Source: Branchiostoma floridae
Lineage: Eukaryota; Chordata; Leptocardii; Amphioxiformes; Branchiostomatidae
Assembly: GCF_000003815.2 (NCBI RefSeq)
Contig: NC_049983.1
Location: 418,484-469,729, forward strand
DNA length: 51,246 bases
Direction of reading: 5' to 3'
The notes under the pieces were generated by a model. That model saw only the letters and a list, made by a program, of their open reading frames with translations, ran no database searches and was not told the origin of the DNA. Made by a program: the position numbers and the translations under genes. Of this stretch, positions 22,301-35,600 are shown one piece after another. The number at the start of each line of letters is the position of its first letter. Position 1 is the stretch's first letter.

Positions 22301-25300
22301 GCTGCCGTACAGTCGCTGACCGCGTCACTTGTCATGGTGGCCGAGATGACGATCCTCTCACAGCCCACGTATGAACAGTAGTTGTGGCCTTCCCGATCGT
22401 AGTGAGCGCGAACTTTCAGGAACAGTAGGCTGAAAGGAAAAACTCCAACGAATGAAGGTATTTGTGGACGTTTGGATGCATCAAGGTTTAGTGTTATCTT
22501 TTGACGATAAAAAGGGTGTTTGTATCAGTGATATTTGTTTATTCATTTTATTTGTTTGGCTATTCAGCATGAATAATCAAAAACTGACTGAGGCCCTGAC
22601 TGAAGCTGTCGACCGTCTCCCTAGACGACTAGAGCCGAATACGCTTATTCAGCATCATCATCATTTGTGTCTGCTCGGGAAGCTTGCTGATGTCTTAGAC
22701 CTCGCATAAAAACACTTTCAGACGTGAAAGGCTGTTGAAAATTACACTTCAATATTACTAACGATACATGGCATTACATTTTAGTATTTTTACCTCAACT
22801 ATCACTCCAACACAGGTCAAAGAACTTTTAAAAATGCTTCGTCTTACCCGGTGCTTTCCTCGAAGTAGAACATTTTGCCGTCTCCACCTTCAACAGCAGC
22901 CAGGCTTGACACGGGGTTGATTTCCTCGTCGTGAACGATAGCGTACGGCTCGCGTTTCTCCAGCTGGTAAGTCACACGGAAGATGGTTCCTGGAGGATAG
23001 CAGAGTCCCAGCCGGAGCCAGTCTCCACTGTGGTTGACATTCGTTAGGTTAGACTGCAATATCAACATGCAGGTTCAAATATATACTGACCAAGCCATTG
23101 ATCTAACATATCCGCTCGAGGCAATTGAACTTTCTGGGCCATATCCTGCACATACCCGATGATAAACCTGCCAATATCTAATGCTCTTTATGCACCAACG
23201 CATGGCAGACGCAGACGAGAACGCCAAGCTACCTCCTATCTACAACAAACAGTATACCTATGAGATTTTAACAGCCAGAGCACCGCAAAGCAGATACGCC
23301 ATCTAGCTGCCGACAGAACGACCTGGAAGAAACTGGCAGTCGCCTGTGCTGCAGCCGACTGATAATGATGATGATGAACCTATTAATAATGTTCAAGCCA
23401 CACATTATACTAAAATACCTGCTTGTGAACTCAAAAATCTCGTGAATTCCCATATTTGAGGAGAACCATCGAGCACCAAATTTATCGAAAAGAGGAGTGG
23501 TCCTTCAGTGGATCCAGATATGCATCTTGTACAGTAGAAGCCGTTTAACCTGCACAACGTACTTGCCAGCGTATATCGTGCAATTATCCGGGTGGTGCAA
23601 TAGTGCGAAATTATCCAGCTGGACCGCACTAGTTTTGGATTTGGTGATTCCGTGCAGTTAACAGAAGTGTGCTTTAATCCGTTATGCAATTAAATGGCTT
23701 CTACTGTACTGGTCAGTGGAAACCTGGTGTGTTACGCCATTAAACTGTTGACCGGGTACGCAATAAAAACAAAGAGATTAGTAGCGGTGATACCTAGCTT
23801 TTGAACAAAAAAATCAGAACACTCTTAAACTACTCGACCGTACTACCTGTCGAAGTTAATGGGATAGATGATGATCTGTGCCGGCGCCCGTCCGTCCCAG
23901 TGGATAGTGTAGGACTTCTCCAGCATCACAGCGGGCTGGTACTTTTGTTTGCCGCTAGCCCTTTGTGAACGTGGCCCTTGAAGGGTAAGAGGCTGATCAG
24001 GATACTCGTCACGGATCATCGACATCACCAGGTTTGCCGGCTGCTCTGCATGGATGAACAGCTGTATATATATATAGGAAGGGAACGAAAATTATTATTG
24101 ATGAAACTACCACTCTTTGCACCTGTATCATCCTGCTACGTAACACCGTAACACCGTAACAGCAAGGACATTTTATGGATGATATCCTCTGCAGACTGGA
24201 AAAATAATGAGATAGGGCAACAAAAAAATGGGTAAAAAAAGCAAGATGGCAAATTTTAGAAATAGATACCATATACGTTGTAACAAGAAATGAAGTGACA
24301 AAATATGGTATCACATCCAACAAGGCGTTCATTCCTATATTCAAGAAGTGCACTAGTGTAGTAAAAGTGACACTAGTGTGGTAGATTGGTATCACTAACC
24401 ATATTGGGTACTACACTCATGGCTTCCACATTGGTGCCAACTATCTGGCAAGTTTTCACTTTTGCAAATTAACGAGTACTACTGATGTTTTCCCTAAAAT
24501 TTACTTGCTGTGGCCAAAATGCTGACCAGCCAATAATAATATTTGTTGGTCATGGATCAGGGGTGGGCAGAGTGTAGTTCCAAACACAAAAATTGGACCT
24601 ATACAATTTTTCGACAATCATAATCCAAACTTTGCCAAGGAATTAGCAATCCATTGCTTCTGTCACGTCACTTCATGCAGGTAGAATTCGTTAACCGTCT
24701 CTGCTGAGTGATGATTGTTAAGCCCTGATGTATATGGCTTCTTTTTCTTTTGGCTTTACGTTTTGAAGTTCAAGCTCAACTTGAAGCATACTGACTGTTA
24801 GACGTCTAAAATAATATTGTACACTTACCTGTGCATAGTTCCCACTGCATACGAACCCTCGCCACTCAGCCTTTTCCACACATCCCGGGTTCCTGACCAG
24901 ATAATTGCCCTGCGCGACCACATAGCTGTCAGGGTAACCGGAGGTACTGCCGTCCACGTCGTGAAAAATCGATGTCTTGTCCCCGTCTTTGTCGTTTGCC
25001 TGAAACCAGGGCAGGTCCTTGCCACCGAAAAATGCACGGGTTTGAACCTGCAAACAGTACAATATAAAACATGAGTATATCCATTTCTCATCCATTCCAT
25101 GGTCTAACTACGTTTGTATTTGATCATTGGGGCATCACAGAAGATCTGACGACCAATTTCCTCCAAACTTCTGTTTCATTTCTGTTTATTCACTTCTTGT
25201 CCGTATTTATCAGTTAAAATGCGGTCTCGAAATGTGATCCATAGGATCTTCCAGAAGCACGAGTTTTCAAAAAGTGTTAAAAACAAATCCTCGCGACACC

Positions 25301-26604
25301 CCCCAGGCATAAGCGGAACGATAAAGTTAAGTAAAAACAAAGTCTCCATTGACTTAGCTTAACATAATTGGAGTGATGCGCATGCGTTAAATTAATGTAA
25401 CTTTTTTAATTATTATATACAGTTAACAAAAGCTTCCACGAATGTTATACGGCATACTCTTTTCATAGTCAAGATTGAGTTTTATTAAACCTTAACCTCC
25501 CTAAACAAGATATAGAACAGAAAAGGTATATCTCACATTTTCATATTTTATTCCTGTTAGGTTGCTCTTCGTTGCAGTTTGCCAGTTGTTCTTCAACTTA
25601 AAGGCGATCGCGCTACTCCAACGGTTGTACTCCGTGGCGGCGGCGAAATTTTTGAAAGTACAACTTTCAGCTAAGACGGGGCCATCGTATACTTCAAATC
25701 CTCGTAACGGGAAGTCTCTAGAACATAAAAATGCAAATTACCTCCTTCATAAAATTTGCCGAGATTACAATCAAATACTCATTTACCACCCAAATCTGTA
25801 TTGTAATTCTTCTGCTTTACCATTTTCGTATGTTTCCATCGGTATTATTTCAGGTATCCGTATCGCACTACATTTCGTTTCATTTCGCACTTTTTGTACA
25901 TTCCGTTTCGTTCCATTTCGCTCACGTCTTTCCATTTCGCACATTCTATACATTCTATTTCATTCCATTTTGTGCCATTTCTTTCCATTTCGTTCCCTTT
26001 CGCACCATTTAGTGCCATTCCGCCCGCTCCATTTTGTACCATTTCGCACTTTCCGTACAGCGATTTTGCCTAATAGTTTTGTAAAGTGTACATTGAATGT
26101 CATGCCATGTTAACGTTTTTGGATTTCCTGCAAACATGTTTCGAAGATTATAACTCACGTGGCTTGCGGAAGGCTCCTCTCCACCGCTTTGACCCCTCCC
26201 ATTCCCCAGACACTGGACCCGCTAGCAGTACCCACGTTCTCACTCTCTCCGATGAAGATGCTGTTCCACACCTGTTGGCTTGACCCTTCGTCGTTAGGGA
26301 AGTGGCCTTCACTGAATCGACAGAATCGACAGTTAAAACTTTTGTGCTTTGCCTTCGTACTAACAGGATCAATGTTTACAAACATTTTACAGTGTTTCTA
26401 ACATTTTTCTCCAGTAGCAACGAAAACAAATTATGGAGAAAATAACGTTAACGGACTAGATATATGTTGCTGTCGCATACACAGAACTCTGTAGAAACTA
26501 CAAACTTAAGGTACTAACATCTTTAAGAAAATTCATATTGTTCATCTTCGCATTGTCTAGCCTAACAAACTGCTGCGCCGTCTATTCTTACCCAAACACA
26601 GCCA

Positions 26605-26665
<61 letters not shown>

Positions 26666-29600
26666 GCCAGCTCCTTCAGCGATATCCTGCCAATTGCTAA
26701 ATTATGTAAGCGAATTCCACTTCAACATTAACCATACTGATAGTCGTCAGGTACTAGTCATTGACTTTGTTTAGAACGGAAAAAGAAGAAGAATAGGAAT
26801 GGATGAACGGAGCAAAAACGATAGGGTTCCATTCTACTTCTGTGAAGGTAACCACAATGGCCTGACAATCATCAACGTAACGGTAAAACTGACTGTAGAC
26901 AGACACAGTACCTGGCCAGTGTCAGTCCTTTCCCATTGTCCACGAATCTGAAACAAAACATACAAGATTGAAGTTTAAAAAAATATTTAGCAACATCACG
27001 GTACTTCATCTGAGAATAGCTTGTTTCTTTGGCACTTGTTAGAAAGACTGACAGAGTGATTATCATGTAGCTGTAGTCAGAGACATTTGTCCAGTGTTTT
27101 ATTTGTTCAGCAAATACTTAAATCTTTGTCTGTTGTTGTAGGCGTGTGTATTTGAACTCACGCGCATTTGTCAAACCAGATGTCCCCTCCCCGGATCCAT
27201 GCTCCGCCGTCCCAGTTCTTGAAGGCGATGAGACCCTCGACAATGGCCGGTACACGTGGCTGTAGGAGGTCAGCGTTCTGGTGAGGCTGGTACCTGAAGA
27301 CAGACAACTTAAACTTAATTTTGTCGTAAGTTTCCCGTGGTAGAACAACCGTGGTAAAGAAAGGAACATGGAGAGCCAGTGGTAACTATACCAAAGATGG
27401 TACCCATACCAGTGGTAGACCTTTATGCTTGATTTTAACTTTAATTGTTTCTTATATATCTAAAGCACTGGCAAAAAGCAGTTACTCAAGCAACTGGAAA
27501 TGATTTTCGAAACGGTCAGACATTTCAGACAGCATCCACTATACCTTTCGTCAGTGACACGGAGCAAAATTGGTTCATGAGGATCTATTGATATACAAAT
27601 GAGATGAAGACAATTTTTTATTGACCAATAGGAAACACAAAAGAAAAAGTCAACATAAGGTTGATGCAAATGAGCCAATTATCTCCTGTTGTTTTAGTAG
27701 AGGAGCTAATGGTGTTTCGCAGGGAGGGAGGGCTTGGTCCCAAGCTAGTGTTGGGAAGCTCTAGACATTTGTGACGTCATTACGTCAAAACTGCAGATGA
27801 ACAGAGTGGAGCGCAATATCAGGATTCTGCACGTGAGAGCACAAATGGTAAATACGATGGAACGTAAAGACAATACCGTGCAGGGCTTCTTGAAAGGAAT
27901 TCCTGCGGTGATTTGGCAGAGGCCGGAGTGGTCTTGACTCCCCAGTCTATCTTGAATCCATCCTAGAAAAATAATTCATTTATCATTATCAACGTGTTAA
28001 TATACGCAAAATGATAACAAACAAAGCAACTTGACACAAAGAGTGTTTTGACCATGCAAGGACGATATTGTACGGGTCATGATACGGTAGGTAAAGGTAG
28101 TCCCGGCTTTTTTAAAGGCCGTACGTTATTGTTTTCCACTGTGTCCAGGCCACAGTATTAGGAGGAGGAGCATTACCCTCTACACATATCGCGTTTTACC
28201 TCGTCCCGGTCTCCAACAGGTGTCAGGTACCACCCTGTCTTACACGTGGTTGAAGTAGTCGAAGGAAAGTCGTTTTATCGTTTTAATTGTATTTTAACAA
28301 GATAGATAGCATGACAGGATTAAAACCCAGGACCTGTGGCTCCTGGACCAAACACTCTGAAGTTACAATACACGGCATGATACCATGACTTGAAGAATTG
28401 CTCATCGTGATGACAATAAGGATACTAATTAGTACGTAAAGATAGCAGTTTACTTAAGCAAAAATTGTACTCACTATCCCATTGGAGTGTACTCTGTTAT
28501 TGTAGCACCGTCCTAAGGGTGTCCTCTCAGCCTGGTACCTCGGGAGGGTGCCCGCTGACGGACCGGTCGGCTCCCGGTGGAAGATGTACCAGATTCCTGA
28601 ATGCTGTAGATGTATGTATGCAAGCAGCCATTACCATCTGTACCATGTAAAGTAGAGCTGTGTATCTAAAAGTTGTACTGTAAAAATGATTTGGTGCAAG
28701 TCCGGACCTGAACACCTAGTGTACCTGTACCTGATCAAACTAAAAGACAACGAATATTCAGTAAATATGGAATCAATGACGACAATTGTGATTATATTGC
28801 ACTTGAAAATCAAGAATAACTTGCAAATAAATCGTTTTAGGCTCAATTATGTAAATTTTCATAGAAACATGACAGTTAGCAGCACGTCTAGCTTACAAAT
28901 AATTGATAAAAAATGTTCAGTTACATGTACAAGTCCGACTTGTACCTAAACCCGTGTACCTATATACCTGTACCTAAATATTCTTTAGGTACACAGCTCT
29001 AATGAATAGATAACAGTACGCTATAGAATAGATCTTTAAGACATATTTAAATTGGCATCGTAAGATGAACCAACCATACCGGAGATCCGGCAGCGGCATT
29101 GTTGGTCAGGACGTTGTTCGGATGGGCAATCCAGAAAGTAGATATTGCCCTTAGTAGAAATCAAAAGAAAAATAAAATCAACTTCAGAACAACATCAAAT
29201 ATTAGCACACTGAACAGAAATTGAAAAGGAAATTCAATCCTTTTTGGAAACTATTATGATTATACGAGCCAAGCATGGCAGAATCGTCATGTCGGTAAAC
29301 CGGTTAATAAAGTTTATTCTATTTACGACTAAGCAAAAATAAATTAGTGTAATCTTCATACAAACAACGTATTCGTTATTGTGCTTCCAATGTTTAGAAA
29401 TACAGAATAATAAACTTCAAAGATTCTCTCACCGACATTCAATATTCTTCGGAATATAGTCCCCGTAGACCGCGTCCCTCATGGTCCGGCACATGTTGTC
29501 GTCCCTGTCGGTGGGAAGGAGCGTGCCCGCCCGCGTCACCAGGCCCAGGTTGTGGTCCAGAACGTTACGCTGCTCCACTCCGTCCTCGAGGAAGAAGCAG

Positions 29601-32600
29601 TGGCCAAGTGTGTCGTACCCAACTGTGTCTTGGACCTGCAAGCGGAATAGTCGATAAATGAAGTGTATAAATGTGTGTGTGCATGTGTGTGTGTGTGAAT
29701 GTGATGAAGCAAAATACCGTAATGCACCAACACCTCCTAAAATCTCATTATATTTACACTGTTCTTTTATTCCGGTAGCTAAACTTGTAGCAGTCTGACA
29801 GTTGAGCCCCTAGCTTCAATTAGTTGTTCATAACGGAGAAACCAAGATATACCCTGCTACTGATATAAAAGTCTTGTTGTCCCATGTGACACTTAAGGCA
29901 CTTTGAGGATTAACGAAGGAACGGTATCCTTTATCATCAGTGTTATGGGCGCACATCCTCGTCGTTACACAAATTATGTTTGCTGGCATGATTGTAGACC
30001 TTTATGCAGTAGAAATATTGCAGTATATTACATTTTATAGATATTTTTGGCACCATAGTATCGAACTTTGCCACATAATGTTGCACAGAAATGACAAAGA
30101 CTGACCAGCAGACCGTGAGTCCCATGGATGGTCACACAGCGGGAGAAGCAGTGGTGAATGGACAGCTCTCGGACGTACGTTGGGCGGCTGTAGCCTCCGA
30201 CCTCGTCCACATCTCCGGCCATGTGGAAGTGAACAGGGTAGCTGCCGAGGACCTGCTGACCCATGCGGGTGAACTCGATACCAGACAGATGCACGTTCTT
30301 GAAGCCCGGTAGAATCTGATGGATAAATGTTGTAATAGCCTTTATTGCACATTCATGCCCTATCGGGCTAAGTACAGGCATATAGATACAAAGGGTAGTA
30401 ATGCAGTAAACATGGTTTCTAAGACTAATCTAAAACATAAATTCTAAAACTATTCTAATACATTTGTTCGGCTTCTTCTCGTTTCTTAGTTATGTTAAAT
30501 ATGTAGCTTGAGATGTGTTTGTATAATGTCGTTTGATCAAAGCTCATAAGAAAAATGAATTTTTCAACACTAGACATATATTCAAAGCGAGGGAACTTTC
30601 CTATAATATGGCTAAAAAGAATACTTCTATCGTTACTATATAAACTACAATCTAATAGAAAGTGAGATTCATCTTCGATCTTGTTCAGGTTACAGAACTG
30701 ACAGACTCTTTGCTCCAGAGGTGTGTGGTTGTGCCTCCCTGATTCAACACGGAGTTTGTGGCAGCTGATTCGTAGTTTGGTGATAATAGATCTTTGTCGT
30801 TCGTTCGGAATCTTAAGATACTCTTCTTCGTTATAGGTGGATTTGAACAGCCTGTATGAGCGTAATTTGTTCTTTGCGCATTTGCCCTTGTTGTCATTAT
30901 GAATTTCGCATAGAAATGTTTGAAAGTAGATGTCCTTTAAACGTTGTTGAAACAACGTGGTGTTTGGATGAGTAGAACATTAAATGGGTGATACAATCAT
31001 AATGATTTTCAGTTACTAAAAATTTTCTTCCAGCAGTGACAGTTTGTAAAGACTAATTAGGTACATACCTCCAAGACTAGGTCAGGCTTGCGTAGATAAT
31101 CTGCAACCCCCCACCACCGCCTCCTTGCGGAGTAGGGGTAGGTAGGACTTGGGCAGCTCCAGCCCCCGTAGATGAGCTACGCAAGCCTGGCCTAGTCTCG
31201 TGCTCTCTCGCGAGATCGAGACTAGGTCACTCTCCGTGAACAAGATGTGCTGTCAGACATCGAACATTTGGATCTAGGTATGTACACTGTCTTTAAAAAC
31301 TGTCACTGCTTGAAGAACATTTGTAGTAGTAGTCCACTGTGTTCTGCTGATGCAGTGGTCTGGACACTCTGCATCAACAATCAGTCTGCCATACATTTGT
31401 AGTAACTGTATACGTGACAGATGAACCTCTTCAACGATAATAATTTCCATAGGCAAACACTAAGTTTCATGTAAAAGAATGATCTGATATAATGATAACA
31501 AAGCGAACCTTGAGATGTCCTCCATACGTGTCGTAGTCGAAATACTGGCAGAAGTTGTCCCCATAGCAGCTGTCCTCTACCTCCCCCTGAAACTTGATGT
31601 TCCTGGTCAACAGACCGACCTCTCCCCGCAAGTCTACTTCATCAGAGATCTCGCCGAAGTGGCTATACTTGATTTGTCCTGTCGGTTAGAACGCATCAAA
31701 TATGTCATTGAAGATTTTAGATAGACGACTGACGCCTTATTACTTCGCCAAATGATGTTAGCCAGTGAGTATGGGTAACAAAAGCTCACTTTACACTATA
31801 CACCACAAAGCTATAGAAAACTATGTACAGTGTAGTAACATCGGGGAACTGTTGTTCAATAGACCTTAGCTCTATGCTATCAACCTCTAAAAATCACAAG
31901 CTCAGCACTTACAGAGCACAACATAAAATACGCGAAACTTCACCTGCAGTACCATAGGAAGCCGCCATGAGGCCCATTATCAGACTTGACCGTCAACATT
32001 CCAACACCTACCAACCTACAAGATACCATGTAGCCCATCCACAGCATTTTAATTTATGCTGATTACATACAAACAAACACACACACACATACCCTGCCAG
32101 TCCATCACAGATGGAACCAAACACACAACCTTCTGGCAAAGGTAACTACATAGACGTGTTATCAAGCCACATGAAGCTTCGTACCGGTGATTTTGACCTG
32201 GTGCCTGGAGCACTCCTGACACGGCAGCAGCTGGAACTCTTCTGCCTGCTCCATGTTGTAGTCCGTGCTGGCCAGCACGATATGGTCCCCAGGCTGCCAG
32301 GAACTGACGTCATCCTTCAGGTTGATGACGTACTCACCTCCAGCACCCTCCACCGAAATTGTGCAACGCTCACTTCCTGGAATAAATGGTTCAACAAAGT
32401 TAAAATGATACAAAACAACTTTATTCTACAACATATAGGTTTGCAATATTAGAATATGGTTGAGAGAAACTCTTTGCAATACGCTTCTAGTTTGACCTTC
32501 TGCTTTAAAAATGTTACTATCTTCGGCAAGAAGGTTTTGATTTCGTTGCCGTTTGTGTGTCCGTGTGTCTCTCTATCTGTCAGCAGCATGATTCGGGAAA

Positions 32601-35600
32601 GTGTTAATAAGGGTTTTGTTTATATAATTCATGAGGAAATGCCACTGTAACTGTAACCTTCTTTGCTAAGATAAGACTCTTTGCAGCAACTGATATTATT
32701 TGCCAGGGGAATATGTGATTGGTGAATTTGAGGACCTTATTTGCAAAGTAAGATAGAAACTTTATGATATGTTACTGGAAGAGGTTGACAACATTTGCTA
32801 AACTTATGTGGTCATGGAACTCTAGTTTTAGAAAGAATCTATTTATCTATCTATCTCGATATCATAAGAAAACCTTACCTTCCAGCCATCCGCTTGTGAC
32901 AGTGACGTCGAAGGAGCCGAAGAAGGCATCAAATGTAGCTGTGATGGCAGCGGTGCGGGTGGTCTCTTTGTCTTTGTCATAGGATACAAAACAAATTCAA
33001 TCGCATGTGACTGTTAGGAAAACAAATGTTTAAAAGCAACAATGTACAAGACACGGAAGGGGTAACTGCGCGGCACAGTCCCAAGAGAGAGTAGACTGAG
33101 TCTTGAAGCAGTACTCACCGAAATACGGAATTCTCTGCTCAACTGCGCGGCTGGGGTCTCCCTTCACACCTACAAACACCCAAGGATCCCTAAAGCGTAG
33201 TAATGATAGCTATGTTAATAAATGTGAATTTGTAATAGTAACGCTTGTTCACCTTTATCCGCGGGTTAACCTATATCCATTGTTTTTAATAACAGTTTTT
33301 ATGTAGAGATGATAAGTTGACGGACGGTTGTTTTCAACAGTCATGTTTTCAATATTTGCGGTCCGTCGACTTAATATCCCTAAATGCCAAGTCTAAAAAA
33401 ACGGTTATAAGTTACCCTGCGGATAAAAGTGAACTAACTAGCGTTATGCGCCTACCTATCTTAATTTGTGCACATGTACAGCACTAATGACACTATGTCT
33501 ATCGTTCTACCATTCACTACACATCTCCTACTTTAGGTACGTCATATGATTCTTCATGATATAATACGCGGAGCTTTGTCGTTATCGCGATGGAACTTAG
33601 TCATCGCTGAGGGCTCAAAATGGTATTGGCGTACAGTTACTTAGTGGTGGCCTCCTGATAGAAGCCATTGAAGTCGTACCTGAATTCCAAGGCGTCCACC
33701 TCCACACTTCCCAACTCACGCATCTTTTCCATCGCAGTTGCCTCTAAATTTTTGACGGCAGAATCTTCCACTTGCAATGCCACTACTCTCCCAGACGGTA
33801 TTTGTTCGATGAAAGATGCCAAGTTTCGGCTGTGGCTTTCGTCCAAATGAGTGTCGAAGCGTTGCCAGTCCTCCACAGCTCCGGATATTTCATCGATGAC
33901 GTGCACGTGAATCCCTCTTCCACCACTTCCGTTAGCTGAATCCCAACTATATGTTCCCTGATGTACAGCAAATAAAAATTGTTGTCTTAACTCTTCTATG
34001 AAACTTCTGTTCTGCATGGCACTAGTTGTTGTCTTGCACCATTCCAGGTATCTCTACCTGTCTATCTGTTTGTTTCAAATTTGTTTGTATTGTATATCTG
34101 GTAAACCGCCTCATGGCGTATTACACCTGGTTTGTACAGAACGTACAAGCTACATACCCAGAAATGTAGAGTTATTTGATCAATTCACAACGGGAAGGGC
34201 CCCTTTCGATAAGTGTGATGGGTTCTTTAACGTACTTGAAGTGTGGCTCTTCTTGATAAAAACGAGGCCTTATCTAACGTCCTATCTGAGGAAAGTCCCT
34301 AACCGAAGCTAGGTACTCATTTCCACCTGATTAGAGTGAGGAAATTGGTCCAAAGTTCCTTTTCCGATGACAAAACATCAGAACTGACTAAGGTCCTATG
34401 GGTTCTAGAATGAACACTCTGCCATTATGTCTGTTTTCAGAGCTACATTTTATCAAAGGTAAACTATATTTTTTAAGAGTTTGCTTTTTTGCCTTGCCGC
34501 GTCAGCGGCATGGCCTTGTGGCCACTATTTTCTTGGTTGGATGGTTGGATGGATGGATCAATGGTTCAAACAATTTTAACCCAGCCCTTCCAAAGGCCCT
34601 TCCAAAGGCCCTTCCCAGTTCTCTTTCTCGTGGACAAACTTACGGCTTAGGCGACCAACAGTACATCCCCGTCAACCTATATACCTCCCCTTTACGCATT
34701 TGATGACAGTTGTGGTCGGTACTGAAAGCCTCTTAAATCTGGTTACATCGAATGAATGAAGCGTTCGTATATGGTGATATTTCAAATCCATTGGAGTAAA
34801 ATATAATCAAGTGAATTATCTCGTATAATAATTTGCATTACCTATTCATAAAGATGAAATAAATGCCTAATTAGACCAATGCAATGCATGTGAATATATA
34901 AGTAGGCAATGACGTCATCGAAACGTCTCAAGAACGTTTGACTATGTATTTCAACGCTACCACGAAAACCCTTTGCCGTACGGCGATCCGTAAATTTACT
35001 ACCATCTTCCCACACCCGCGGTACAAAAACTATCCGGTTCTAGAGGCAAATTTACCCATCAAAATAAAGGATATAAGTTTCTCTTTCTTGTGATGTGTTT
35101 CTTTTGCTTGAAAATTGTTTAAAACGCCAGAAATTTGCCGGTGAAAACGGCGCGCCGTAAGCGGGGAGGCCGGAGCGTCGGATCGTGGTTCCACACTTCC
35201 GGCTGTTTTGATGTCATCGGCAAGTTTCTAGCATTCACGAAGGCGAAGCGCCGAGCTGTTTTCCCCGACGATCGCCCCGATTTGGCCGGGCGGCGGCGCC
35301 GCGCGATCCAAACGCGCCAAATTTTGGGCCGCGTGCCGCTCAGAAACGGAGGATATGTGACTGAATCGGCACAAATAGAACCTTTTTTGACGCTATGGAT
35401 GAAGAATTTCAAGGTAAAATACTTGATACAATTTGTAGTGTTTGGGGGAGGGGGGCATGTTGAAGAAAATGTGCTTTTGAACAATCTTTTCTCAAGTCAA
35501 TCCCAGCAATATAATTTCTATGCAGTGTTTCTTTATCCATGTTTTAGTCATGAAACTTACATGTATGTAAAATGTTTCTTAGTAATTTTTTCTTATTAGT

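Noticed and set aside
22979-23068. Upstream acceptor TTGCAG for CEMIP exon 20
   Set aside because: Joining there puts a stop in frame; the acceptor AACCACAG before 23027 restores INFDSGDWLRLGLCYP in phase.
25562-26113. 183-residue plus-strand frame rich in F, H and S
   Set aside because: It spans antisense of CEMIP exon 17 and the CATTTCG minisatellite.
35119-35599. Overlapping frames of 121 and 154 residues on both strands
   Set aside because: They arise from the CG-dense block, which has few stop codons; no protein family is recognisable.
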